A DNA stretch of 64,000 nt, taken from NCBI GenBank assembly GCA_023252195.1, contig JAHEXI010000016.1:1-64000 (forward strand), written 5' to 3'. The position numbers and the translations under genes are program-made. Source of the stretch: Pseudonocardiales bacterium (GTDB taxonomy: Bacteria > Actinomycetota > Actinomycetes > Mycobacteriales > Pseudonocardiaceae). The notes beneath the pieces were generated by a model, which searched no databases, was not told the DNA's origin, and saw only the letters and a program-made list of their open reading frames with translations. Shown in pieces: positions 53,248 through 61,592 of this stretch (positions are counted from its first letter, which is position 1; every line of letters starts with the position of its first letter).

Positions 53248-54030
53248 GTGCGACCGCCGAGGTTCCTCGAGCTGCCGGCCCGTAGCGGCAAGCCCCGCGC
53301 CACCGGACTGACGCACGTGCTGGACACCGGGGTGCCGCCTACCACCGCGGCCGCCGTGCTGGCGACCGGCGCTGGGTACGTCGACGTGTGGAAGACCGGG
53401 TGGGGCACTGCCTACGTCGACCCGGGCCTACCGGAGAAGATGCGATTGCTGGCCGAGGCCGACGTCGCAGCCTGCCTCGGCGGCACCCTGCTCGAGATCG
53501 CCTGGGCGCAGCGGCGGGCCGAGGAGTGCCTGGCCTGGGCGGACGAGGTCGGCTTCCGCTACGTCGAGGTCTCCCGCGGGACGGTGCTGATGAGCCTGGC
53601 CGATAAGCACGACCTCGTCGGGCTGGCCTCCGACCGGTTCGTCGTGCTCGCCGAGGTCGGGTCCAAGGACCCGGGCGAGCAGCCGACGCCGGCGCAGTGG
53701 CGGGCCGAGGCGCAGGCTGACCTCGCCGCCGGCGCCCACCTGGTGGTCACTGAGGGGCGGGCGAGCGGCACCGTCGGCACCTTCGACGCCACCGGGCGAG
53801 TCCGCGAGGATGTAGTGGCCGCGGTGGTGGACGGCGTCGGGTTGGAGCACGTGATCTTCGAGGCTCCACGGCTGGAGCAGCAGGCGTGGTTTATCCGCCG
53901 GTTCGGACCCGAAGTCAACCTCGGCAATGTGGGGCTGGAGCAGCTGATGACGGTGGAGACGCTGCGGCTGGGACTGCGCTCTGACACTGTGCGTTGGGAC
54001 ACAGCCGTGGTCGGGACGCTGGTGCGGTGA
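53248..54030 (+). CDS. Phosphosulfolactate synthase-like (ComA family) enzyme
   Basis: 260 aa, GTG start. TIM-barrel of the ComA family, which adds sulfite to phosphoenolpyruvate in coenzyme M and spore sulfolactate synthesis. Motifs: GYVDVWKTGWGTAYVDP, CLGGTLLEIAWAQ, FRYVEVSRGTVLMSL (cf. EISDGT), VLAEVGSKDP (cf. EVGKKD), VVTEGRASGTVGTFD, and FGPEVNLGNVGLEQLM. The family match is good, but the actinobacterial context has no ComB/ComC, so the substrate may differ. First gene of a seven-gene operon; its stop overlaps the next ATG (TGATG). Confidence 0.82.
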   Translation: MRPPRFLELPARSGKPRATGLTHVLDTGVPPTTAAAVLATGAGYVDVWKTGWGTAYVDPGLPEKMRLLAEADVAACLGGTLLEIAWAQRRAEECLAWADEVGFRYVEVSRGTVLMSLADKHDLVGLASDRFVVLAEVGSKDPGEQPTPAQWRAEAQADLAAGAHLVVTEGRASGTVGTFDATGRVREDVVAAVVDGVGLEHVIFEAPRLEQQAWFIRRFGPEVNLGNVGLEQLMTVETLRLGLRSDTVRWDTAVVGTLVR

Positions 54031-54905
54031 TGGCGGTGAACCTCGTACCCGGTCGCTACCGGGGCGTCGCAGTGGCCACTGCATCTGGGCCGCTGGACGA
54101 CGGGGCGCTGCGCACACATTTTCTCGGCCGGGAGGCCTACCGCCGCACCCGGTTCCTCGTCGTGTGCGCCGGCGAGCGCACCGCGGTGCTGCGGGTCGCC
54201 AAGGCTTCGGAGACCGAGCTGTTCAGCCCAATCGTCGAGCTGGAAGTGCTGGCCGGACCGCAGGAGTGCGTATTCTTGCACCGGCCCGACGTGGACACCG
54301 CGATCCCCTCCGTGCTGGCCGCGACCGCGGTCGCCGACGCACCCGGTGCCCGGGCCGTGGTGGTACGCGGCCGGTACGAGCACGTCAACTTCATCCTCAA
54401 CCCCCGTCCGCGCCGGGTGCTGGTGCGTGAGGTCGTTCCACCAGAGCCGGCCAAGCTGTTCGACCAAGCTCAGCGGGTGCTCGCGGTCACTGAGGACCTG
54501 CCCCCGCTCGAGCTGGTGCCCGACGTGGTGGACCTCACGGAGGTGGCCAGCGCGCACCCCGCCGGCCATTACTTGTTGCCCTGCCGGGGCTCCGGCGTCA
54601 CCGTCGCCGGAGCCAAGGTGTCCTATCTGGACGAGCGTCCGCCGCTGGCGGACTGGACGCTGCTCGGCTGCGAGCGATCCCGGCAAATCCACCGCTGGTG
54701 CTACGGCTCCGAGCCATTCACTGTGGACTTCTGCCCGAAGCGGGACCCGGTGCCTGGCACGCTGACCAAGTGCTGCCTGCAGGAGGAGCACGTCGAGGCC
54801 GGTGAGGGTTGGGTGTCGGTGCCGTGGGGGTCGTCGCTTGAGCAGGTCCGGGAGGCACTGACCGGGCTCGCCCGTGCACTGGAGCCGGCGTGGGCACCCG
54901 GCTGA
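54030..54905 (+). CDS. Unrecognised protein, second gene of the operon
   Basis: 291 aa from the ATG at 54030 (overlapping the previous stop). Begins YRGVAVATASGPLDDGALRTHFLGREAYR. Alpha/beta with a beta-rich middle (VVVRGRYEHVNFILNP). It has several Cys near the C-terminus (CLQEEHVEAG, PKRDPVPGTLTKCC), possibly metal ligands. It has no ComB or HAD motif. It is probably a dedicated enzyme or a small-subunit-like factor for this operon. The next gene's GTG overlaps its end by 16 bp. Confidence 0.6.
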   Translation: MAVNLVPGRYRGVAVATASGPLDDGALRTHFLGREAYRRTRFLVVCAGERTAVLRVAKASETELFSPIVELEVLAGPQECVFLHRPDVDTAIPSVLAATAVADAPGARAVVVRGRYEHVNFILNPRPRRVLVREVVPPEPAKLFDQAQRVLAVTEDLPPLELVPDVVDLTEVASAHPAGHYLLPCRGSGVTVAGAKVSYLDERPPLADWTLLGCERSRQIHRWCYGSEPFTVDFCPKRDPVPGTLTKCCLQEEHVEAGEGWVSVPWGSSLEQVREALTGLARALEPAWAPG

Positions 54906-56245
54906 CCGACTCGGCCAGCTACGCCCACCTGTGGGGAACCGACGAGCTGGCCCGGGTGTTCGACGAACCAGCGCGCCTGCAATGCTGGCTGGACATTCTC
55001 GTCGCGCTAGCCAGGGTGCAGGCGCGCCTCGGGATCGTGCCGGCGGACGCCGCCGAGGCGATCGCCGCCGGCGCCCAGGTGGCGTCGCTCGATCTGGACT
55101 ACGTCGCCGAGCAGACCCGGCTCACCTCGCACTCCACCCTGGGCCTGATCCGTGGCCTGCGGCGGGTGCTGCCTGAACATGCCCGGGAGTACGTCTACGT
55201 CGGTGCCACTGTGCAGGATCTCACTGACACCTGGTTCGGGGTGGTGCTGCGCGAGGTCGGTGCCCTCGTCTGGCGCGAGCTGCGCGCTCTGGAGGCCGAC
55301 CTGCTTGACCTGGTCCGGACTCATCGGGACACCGTCCAGGTAGGACGGACTCATGGCCAGCCTGGCGCGCCGATCACCTTCGGGTTCAAGGCGGCGTCCT
55401 GGGCCGACGAGGTGCGACGGCACCTGCAGCGGCTGCGCGACGGGCGCTCCAGATGGTTGGTCGGGCAGCTGGGCGGCGCGGTTGGGGTGCTGGGGTTCTT
55501 CGAGGCGGACGGAACGTCGCTGCGACGGCAGTTCTGCGCCGAGGTCGGACTCGCTGACCCCGGCATCTCCTGGCTCACCTCACGCGACCGGCTCGCCGAG
55601 TTCGGCCACCTACTGGCCATGGTGTGCGGCACCCTGGCTCGGATCGGCGGCGAGGTCTACGAGCTGCAGCGCCCGGAGATCGATGAGCTGGCAGAGCCCA
55701 CCACGGCCACCGCGGTCGGCAGCATCACTATGCCGCACAAGCGGAATCCGGAGAGCAGCGAGCACCTGGACACCCTGGCCCGGCTGGCCCGGTCCTCGGC
55801 CGCAGTCCTGACCGAGGGCATGACCCAGCTGCATGAGCGCGATGGTCGCGGATGGAAGGCCGAGTGGGTGGCGCTGCCTGAGGTATGCCTGCTGACCGGC
55901 GCAGCACTGCGGACCGCGCGCACGATCGTTAGCGGGCTGGAGGTGCACGCTGGCGTGATGGCGGCGAATCTGGTCCGGCACGGGGACGCGGTGGCTTCTG
56001 AGCGGGTGCTGGCCGGGCTCTCGACGCGGCTGGGCAAGCACCAGGCGCAGGCGGCGCTGCAGGAAGTACTGACTGGGCGGCCGGCGGACCTCGCGGCAGC
56101 GCTGGCTGAGTGCGGGCTGGCTTCGGTCGAGGACGTCCGCGGCTGGATTGGCCGGCCGCCGGTGGCCACGGCAGGAGAGATGGTCGACGCGGTACTGGCT
56201 CGCGCCGCGACGGCCCGAGCCGGCGAGCCGGAGACCTGGCCATGA
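54890..56245 (+). CDS. Fumarase/aspartase-superfamily lyase (adenylosuccinate lyase-like)
   Basis: 451 aa, GTG start. Long helical lyase domain with the superfamily signature GSITMPHKRNPESSEHL (residues ~280) and HGQPGAPITFGFKAASW. It resembles adenylosuccinate lyase and 3-carboxymuconate cycloisomerase, enzymes that eliminate fumarate-like products by anti-elimination. Which C-N (or C-C) bond it breaks is unknown. It overlaps its upstream neighbour by 16 bp and its stop overlaps the next ATG. The second lyase at 57222 suggests two consecutive eliminations. Confidence 0.82.
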   Translation: MGTRLTDSASYAHLWGTDELARVFDEPARLQCWLDILVALARVQARLGIVPADAAEAIAAGAQVASLDLDYVAEQTRLTSHSTLGLIRGLRRVLPEHAREYVYVGATVQDLTDTWFGVVLREVGALVWRELRALEADLLDLVRTHRDTVQVGRTHGQPGAPITFGFKAASWADEVRRHLQRLRDGRSRWLVGQLGGAVGVLGFFEADGTSLRRQFCAEVGLADPGISWLTSRDRLAEFGHLLAMVCGTLARIGGEVYELQRPEIDELAEPTTATAVGSITMPHKRNPESSEHLDTLARLARSSAAVLTEGMTQLHERDGRGWKAEWVALPEVCLLTGAALRTARTIVSGLEVHAGVMAANLVRHGDAVASERVLAGLSTRLGKHQAQAALQEVLTGRPADLAAALAECGLASVEDVRGWIGRPPVATAGEMVDAVLARAATARAGEPETWP

Positions 56246-57225
56246 TCCCACCGCGGTTCCCACTCGCGGTGCTGCCTACGCCGCTGGTGCGAGCACACCA
56301 GCTGGAGGCGGTGCTGGGACGGGGCCGGGTGCTGCTCAAGCGCGACGACCTGGCCGGGTTCGCGGTCGGCGGCAACAAGACCCGGCCGCTGGAGTACTTG
56401 CTGGGACGGGCCCTGGCCGACCGGTGCGACGTGCTGGTCACCGGCGGCGGCCCCGGCTCGAACTTCTGCCCGGCGGCCGCCGTGGCCGCCCGTGCCGCAG
56501 GCTTGGACTGTGAGCTAGTCGTTTGCGGCGGTGACGACTGGGACGACGGGTACGGCTCGGCCAACTTGGCCATCGCGGCGGCTGCCGGCGCCTGCATTCG
56601 GCCAATCGGTGACCACGCGCGCGAAGCCCTGGATGCCGCGATCGAGGAGCGCGCCGCCGACCTGGCCGCGGCCGGCCGCCGGCCGTTCCCGGTGCCGCGC
56701 GGGGGGTCAACCCCGCTGGGCACGGTGGGGTTCGCGGTCGCCGCGGACGAGCTGACGGCTCAGCTCGAGCAGTCTGTACTGGCCGGCGGCGCCGAACCTG
56801 CGCTGGTGGTGCTGGCCGTCGGCTCCGGAAGCAGCTGCGCCGGGCTGCTGGCCGCCGGGCCGCCGTGGCCGGTGCTGGGAGTATCGGTCAGCCGGCCACT
56901 GCAGGAGATCACCAGCAAGGTGCATGCGCTGGCGCAGGCGTGCGCCCGGCTGCTGGGCTATCCGCCACCCCGCCCCAGGCGGCTGGAGATCGTCGACGCC
57001 CGTGGGCCCGGCTTCGGCGTCGCGTCGCAGGCCGACCGGGCCGCCGCCCGCCTCGCGCTGCACACCGAGGGCCTACTCCTCGACGACACCTACGGCGCCA
57101 AGGCGTTCGCGGTGCTGACCCGGCGTGCCGGCGGCGTGCGGGGACCCGTGGTGTTCTGGCACACCGGCGGTGTGGTGCCGGCCGTGGCGGCGCTGCGCCG
57201 CCGGGTATTGGGAGGACGGATGTGA
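56242..57225 (+). CDS. PLP-dependent D-cysteine desulfhydrase/ACC deaminase-family enzyme
   Basis: 327 aa from the ATG at 56242. Fold type II PLP enzyme with the Lys in FAVGGNKTRPLEYLL, then TGGGPGSNFCPAAAVAARAAG (phosphate-binding loop), VLAVGSGSSCAGLLAAGP and LLDDTYGAKAFAVLTRRA. This family includes D-cysteine desulfhydrase, ACC deaminase and L-cysteate sulfo-lyase (CuyA), the last giving pyruvate, ammonia and sulfite. With the phosphosulfolactate-synthase-like gene, a sulfonate amino acid substrate is possible but not proven. Overlaps both neighbours. Confidence 0.82.
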   Translation: MIPPRFPLAVLPTPLVRAHQLEAVLGRGRVLLKRDDLAGFAVGGNKTRPLEYLLGRALADRCDVLVTGGGPGSNFCPAAAVAARAAGLDCELVVCGGDDWDDGYGSANLAIAAAAGACIRPIGDHAREALDAAIEERAADLAAAGRRPFPVPRGGSTPLGTVGFAVAADELTAQLEQSVLAGGAEPALVVLAVGSGSSCAGLLAAGPPWPVLGVSVSRPLQEITSKVHALAQACARLLGYPPPRPRRLEIVDARGPGFGVASQADRAAARLALHTEGLLLDDTYGAKAFAVLTRRAGGVRGPVVFWHTGGVVPAVAALRRRVLGGRM

Positions 57226-58736
57226 CGCCAAGACGCGAAGAGGGTCCTCCGCAGACCGGGGCGGCGCGCGAGCTGGTGGAGTCCGGCTTCACGCTGGAGA
57301 ACGCGGACGCCTCATTCCTGCACCGCGGCCTGAACCTGGCCGACCTGGCGCACGTACTCGACCTGGCCCGGCGTGGCATTGTGCCGGTGCCTGCCCAGCG
57401 CGAGCTGCTGGTGCTGCTGCTCGAGGTGTACGAGGTCCCCGCCGACGAGTTCCCCTACGACCCTTCCTACGGCGAGCCGTACAACTCCCGCGAGCACTAC
57501 TTCGTTTCCCGGATCGGCGACGTCGCAGGGTGGCTGCATGCCGGGCGGCCGCGGCGGGAGGCGGCTCGGATCGCGCTGCGGCTGCACCTGCGCCGCCAGC
57601 TCGTCGAGCTGGTCGCTGAGGCAGCCGCCTTCGCCCGGGTGGCCGTCGACCGGGCTGACGAGCACGTCGAAACCGTGATGCCCGACCAGACTTACCTGCA
57701 GCAGGCCCAGCCCTCGACGTTCGGGCACTACCTGCTGTCCTTTGTGTACTCCACGCTGCGGGACGCCCGCCGGCTGCTCGAGGAGCTGGACTGGGTCGAT
57801 TGCAGCCCGGGCGGCGCTGGCTGTGTCAACGGCACCCGGTTGCTCTCTGACCGCAGCTTCATCGCCGACGCGCTGGGGTTCCGCGGCGTGATCGAGCACA
57901 CCCGCGACGCGATGTGGCAGATCGATGGACTGATCCACGTACTGGCCACCGCGGCCAGCCTGCTGTCCGGGTTCAGCAAATTGGCTGAGGACCTGGAGAT
58001 CTGGTCGAGCAGCGAGTTCGACTTCGTCGATCTGGCGGACGCCTACACTCGGGCCAGCGTGCTCATGCCGCAGAAACGTAACCCGTACTCGCTGGCCATC
58101 GTCCGGGGTGCCTCCGGGATCGTCATCGGGCGGTTGGCCGGGTTCCTCGCGGTGGCCAAGAGCCCATCCGCCCGCAGCGACAACCTGATTTTCGCCTATG
58201 GCGAGGTGCCGCGGGCGCTCGACTTGTGCCTGCGGATCACCCGGCTGATCACCGGGGTGGTGCGCACGATGCGGGTCAACGCCGAGCGGATGGCCGAGCA
58301 GCTGCGCACCGGCTACACCCAGTCGACCGACCTCGCCGAGCACCTGGTGCAGGCCTGCGGAGTGGACTACCGCACCGCTTACGTCGTCGTCGGGCGCACT
58401 GTGCGGGCGGCCAGTCGAGCCGGCATCCCCGGCATGGAGATCACCGGCGAGATGCTCGACGAGGCTGCCCGCGAGCACACCGGACGATCCTGGGCGCTGT
58501 CCGGTATGGACCTGTCCGAGGTGCTCGACCCGTGGCAGATAGTGCTCTCCCGGCATGCCCAGGGCGGTGCCGCGCCGACGGCGGTGCACCGCATGACGGG
58601 GAACTTGCGAGCGTCGCTGGATGAACTGGACGCCACTGTGGGCGAGCGGGCCACGGCCCACGACCGCGCCGAGCGTGCGCTGCTGGCGGCGGCCAGGGCA
58701 GTGATTGAGGACGCCCAGCAAGAGGGTGCATCGTGA
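57222..58736 (+). CDS. Argininosuccinate lyase-like superfamily lyase
   Basis: 504 aa from the GTG at 57222, which overlaps the upstream stop. Helical lyase with YLQQAQPSTFGHYLLSF, SPGGAGCVNGTRL, ASVLMPQKRNPYSLAIVRG and FIADALGFRGV, resembling argininosuccinate lyases, though with no arginine pathway gene near it. It is long for the family, with ~40 additional N-terminal residues. A second lyase in the same operon suggests that an N-substituted amino acid such as an N-succinyl or ureido compound is being dismantled. Confidence 0.85.
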   Translation: MTPRREEGPPQTGAARELVESGFTLENADASFLHRGLNLADLAHVLDLARRGIVPVPAQRELLVLLLEVYEVPADEFPYDPSYGEPYNSREHYFVSRIGDVAGWLHAGRPRREAARIALRLHLRRQLVELVAEAAAFARVAVDRADEHVETVMPDQTYLQQAQPSTFGHYLLSFVYSTLRDARRLLEELDWVDCSPGGAGCVNGTRLLSDRSFIADALGFRGVIEHTRDAMWQIDGLIHVLATAASLLSGFSKLAEDLEIWSSSEFDFVDLADAYTRASVLMPQKRNPYSLAIVRGASGIVIGRLAGFLAVAKSPSARSDNLIFAYGEVPRALDLCLRITRLITGVVRTMRVNAERMAEQLRTGYTQSTDLAEHLVQACGVDYRTAYVVVGRTVRAASRAGIPGMEITGEMLDEAAREHTGRSWALSGMDLSEVLDPWQIVLSRHAQGGAAPTAVHRMTGNLRASLDELDATVGERATAHDRAERALLAAARAVIEDAQQEGAS

Positions 58737-60136
58737 GCGTGTTGCCGGGGCAGGCCAAGGTGGTCAACATCGGTCTACCGATGTTCGCCGACGCCCTACG
58801 GGCGCAGGGTGTGGCGGTGGAGCATGTCGACTGGCGGATCCCTGCCGGTGGCGACCTCACCGCGGTGGCCACGCTGAGCCGGCTATACGGGGACCATGGG
58901 TCCGCTGTGGACGGAGCTAACGCCGAGGTTCTGCGACGACTGGACTCCGGTGTGCCGCAGCTCGTCGAGGTATCCACGGCGCAGCAGGCCGTGCCCGGAA
59001 TGGGGGGACGCACCTTGCTGCACTGCGGCCCGGCAATCGACTTCGGGCAGGTGTGCGACCCGCTGCGCCGCTCAATGCGCGCCGCCGTGGTCGCCGAGGG
59101 TTGGGCGACCGACGTCGAAGAGGCGCAGCGGTTGCTGGCCGGCGGCGACGTGGCGCTGGAGCCGGCCAACCACCACCAGGCGGTGGTACCGATGGCCAGC
59201 GCGATCGGTCCGACGGCGCCAGTCTTTGTGGTGGCCGATCGCGAGGGAGGCACGCGGTCCTACGCGCCGGTCAACCAGGGCCCAGGAGAGGTGGCCTGGT
59301 TTGGCCGGGACACCGACGCAGCGGTGGAGCGACTGCGGTTCCTGCGCGATGTCGCCGGGCCGGCGCTGACCCGCGTTCTGAGCTCGGCGGGCCCGCTGGA
59401 CATCCTCAACCTGGCCGCGCAGGGCGTCTCGATGGGCGACGACCTGCACATGCGCACCCAGGCAGCGACCAACCTGCTCGTCCGCACGTGGCTGCCCCAA
59501 CTCGCTGAGCTGCCGGACCAGCAGCGCGGCGGGATGGCCCGCTTCCTATCCGGCAATCACCTCTTCTTCCTCACGCTGGCGATGGCCGCGGCCAAGGCGC
59601 TCACTCTGTGGGCCGAGCAGGTGAGCGGGTCGAGCATCATCACGACCATGTCCCGCAACGGGACCACGTTCGGGATCAAGCTCGCGGGCTCGCCGGAGTG
59701 GCACATCACGGCTGCCCCGCCCATCACTGACGCGTTGTACTACTCCGGCTACGGGCCCGAGGACGCCGCCCCGGACATCGGCGACTCCGCCGTGCTGGAG
59801 CTGGTCGGGCTGGGTGGCCCGGCGGCCGCCGGCTCGCCGGCCGTGGCGGCGTTCCTCGGCGGCTCGATGGCCGACGCCAGGCGGGCCACCGAGGCGTTCC
59901 GGCAGATATGCGTCGGCACCAGCAGCCGATTCACGTTGCCTCCATTGGACTTCAGCGGCACGCCGGTCGGGGTGGACGTGCGGCGGGTGGTGGAGCTGGG
60001 GATCACCCCGCAGATCACCACCGGCATCCTGCATTCCTCCTCGGGCGTCGGACAGATCGGCGCCGGGGTGGCCACCGCGCCGCTGGAGTGTTTCACCGAA
60101 GCGCTGGCCGCCCTGGACGCTCGCCTGGTGCGGTGA
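58733..60136 (+). CDS. allG: DUF1116 protein (AllG-like, oxamate carbamoyltransferase subunit family)
   Basis: 467 aa, GTG start overlapping the previous stop. DUF1116 (YlbE/YahG) family, identified by NIGLPMFADALRAQGVAVEHVDWR, NHHQAVVPMASAIG, MGDDLHMRTQAATNLLVR, FLSGNHLFFLTLAMAAAK, SSIITTMSRNGTTFGIKLAG and MADARRATEAFRQ. In E. coli, AllF (formerly FdrA), AllG (YlbE) and AllH (YlbF) form an oxamate carbamoyltransferase that makes carbamoyl phosphate. AllH follows here, but AllF is not in the window. Confidence 0.88.
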   Translation: MSVLPGQAKVVNIGLPMFADALRAQGVAVEHVDWRIPAGGDLTAVATLSRLYGDHGSAVDGANAEVLRRLDSGVPQLVEVSTAQQAVPGMGGRTLLHCGPAIDFGQVCDPLRRSMRAAVVAEGWATDVEEAQRLLAGGDVALEPANHHQAVVPMASAIGPTAPVFVVADREGGTRSYAPVNQGPGEVAWFGRDTDAAVERLRFLRDVAGPALTRVLSSAGPLDILNLAAQGVSMGDDLHMRTQAATNLLVRTWLPQLAELPDQQRGGMARFLSGNHLFFLTLAMAAAKALTLWAEQVSGSSIITTMSRNGTTFGIKLAGSPEWHITAAPPITDALYYSGYGPEDAAPDIGDSAVLELVGLGGPAAAGSPAVAAFLGGSMADARRATEAFRQICVGTSSRFTLPPLDFSGTPVGVDVRRVVELGITPQITTGILHSSSGVGQIGAGVATAPLECFTEALAALDARLVR

Positions 60137-60888
60137 AGGCGCTCGACGTCGGCCTCGGGGCTCGGAGGGTGCTCGACGATCTCGCCGAGGGCCGGGTGGT
60201 CGCGGTCTACTCGCGGGCTGCCTACTTGCGGTTTCCGGCCGGACTGCTCGCGGTGACGTCCGCGTGGGTGCCGCCCGGCCCGCTGAGCCTGCGGTGCCCG
60301 GCGCTACCAGCGCTGCGGCCGGGTGCTGCGGTGTGGACGGACGGTTCCCGGCTTTCGGGGCCAGGATGGGCGGTGGCATTAGATGCACCGACCTGGGTGG
60401 GCGAGCTGCCCCCGCCCCCGACAGTTGCGCTGCCCTGCGCCGTCGCCGTGCCTGACCTGACTGGGCTGGCCGCGCGTCTGGGCGGGCGGGGGCCAGGGCT
60501 TACCCCGGCCGGGGACGACGTGCTAGCCGGCGCGCTGCTTGCGGCACGGGCCCGCTGCGGGCCGGCGGCGGAACCCGAGTTATCCGCGGTGGCTGCCTCC
60601 GTACGCACCACCGAACCGGCCCTGGCGTTCCTGGCCTGGGCGGCCCGCGGCCAATGCATCGAACCGGCGCACGCCGTGCTGCTGGCGCTGACCGCCCGCG
60701 ATGAGGCCCGGGCGCATGCTGCGGCGACCCGGCTCGTCGCGGTCGGGGCCTCATCCGGGGCGGCGCTACTTGCCGGGCTGAGTCTCGGGCTGGGCGATCG
60801 GGATCAGCGGCCACGCAGGGAAAACCGGACCACCTGGGTCGGCCGACGCCCCGGGTTGGACCAGCGGTGGCGGTGGTCGGTCGGGTAG
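60133..60888 (+). CDS. allH: DUF2877 protein (AllH-like)
   Basis: 251 aa, GTG start overlapping the previous stop. DUF2877 (YlbF/AllH) family with the key GLTPAGDDVLAGALLAARA motif (GLTPSGDD in most relatives) near residue 122, and an N-terminal half made of beta strands. Partner of AllG in the characterised E. coli enzyme. The last ~40 residues (RENRTTWVGRRPG onwards) overlap the XRE gene on the opposite strand by 85 bp, so the true end may be earlier in function. Last gene of the operon. Confidence 0.86.
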   Translation: MKALDVGLGARRVLDDLAEGRVVAVYSRAAYLRFPAGLLAVTSAWVPPGPLSLRCPALPALRPGAAVWTDGSRLSGPGWAVALDAPTWVGELPPPPTVALPCAVAVPDLTGLAARLGGRGPGLTPAGDDVLAGALLAARARCGPAAEPELSAVAASVRTTEPALAFLAWAARGQCIEPAHAVLLALTARDEARAHAAATRLVAVGASSGAALLAGLSLGLGDRDQRPRRENRTTWVGRRPGLDQRWRWSVG

Positions 60889-61478
60889 TGCAGAGCGTCG
60901 CCCCGGTGCAGTGTGTACTGCTCGCCGGCGACCTCAACGGCCAGCGTGCCGTCGAGCACAAGGAGCAGTTCCTCGCCCGGGCGCTGGGTGACCTCAGAGC
61001 CGGACTCGGCGCCCGGCGCCAGCGTTGCTACGTCCCCGGCGGCCCGGAAGCGCCCCGGTGGGCCCCCGATGTCGGCCAGCTCCACCCCCGGAGCCGGTGC
61101 AGTCAGCGCCGGTCGCCCAGTGGCCAAGGTGTGCGCGGCCACCTGCACGGGACCGGACGCGGCGTCGACGAAGTGCCCGATCGGACGGCCCAATGCGGCA
61201 GCCAGCTTCAGCAGCGTGGTGATCGTCGGAACCATGTCGTTGCGCTCGACCTTGTGGATCGCGGCGGCTGACACGTCGGCCCGGCTGGCTAGCTGCTGCA
61301 GCGAGAGCCCGAGCTGCTGGCGGAGTTCGTGAACCTTGGCGCCGATGGCGCCGACGATCGGCTCCCATTCCGGCACTGGGCCAACGCCCACTCGGCCGCC
61401 GCGGTCACCCGCCTGTCCGTTTCGCTCCGGCCTGGCATCCGCAGAACCCGCGCCACCTGTGGTCGTCGACCTGGCCAT
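60804..61478 (-). CDS. XRE-family regulator with C-terminal cupin
   Basis: 224 aa from the ATG at 61478 (AAGGAG 9 nt upstream). N-terminal XRE helix-turn-helix (LRQQLGLSLQQLASRADVSAAAIHKVERND, ~55-110) and C-terminal cupin (PGEELLLVLDGTLAVEVAG, LHRGDALHYPTDHRHRW, ~155-220). This XRE-cupin arrangement is common for regulators that sense a small-molecule ligand. It is convergent with the operon and divergent from the flavoprotein gene, so it probably controls one or both. Confidence 0.9.
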   Translation of the reverse strand: MARSTTTGGAGSADARPERNGQAGDRGGRVGVGPVPEWEPIVGAIGAKVHELRQQLGLSLQQLASRADVSAAAIHKVERNDMVPTITTLLKLAAALGRPIGHFVDAASGPVQVAAHTLATGRPALTAPAPGVELADIGGPPGRFRAAGDVATLAPGAESGSEVTQRPGEELLLVLDGTLAVEVAGEQYTLHRGDALHYPTDHRHRWSNPGRRPTQVVRFSLRGR

Positions 61479-61489
61479 GAGTGATCTCC

Positions 61490-61517
61490 TTGACAGTGAC
61501 ATTGCGTTCAGTATGAT
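61490..61517 (+). promoter_or_regulatory. Strong sigma-70-type promoter for the flavoprotein operon
   Basis: TTGACA (61490-61495) and TATGAT (61512-61517) with a 16-bp spacer, a near-consensus -35/-10 pair unusual in this GC-rich genome. The GTG start of the flavoprotein gene lies ~75 bp downstream. The region just after has a TATG...CACTTATGGTGTATAC stretch that could hold an operator for the adjacent XRE-cupin regulator. Confidence 0.6.
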
Positions 61518-61592
61518 AAACGCACATCACTTATGGTGTATACAAAGCTGCGTGGACGAGCCCCATCGTAAACGCCGGAAGAAGGGTTATCC

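Noticed and set aside
60840-60888. Extra C-terminal domain on the DUF2877 protein
   Set aside because: The tail is antisense to the cupin coding sequence and has no family similarity; it is most simply read-out into the convergent gene.
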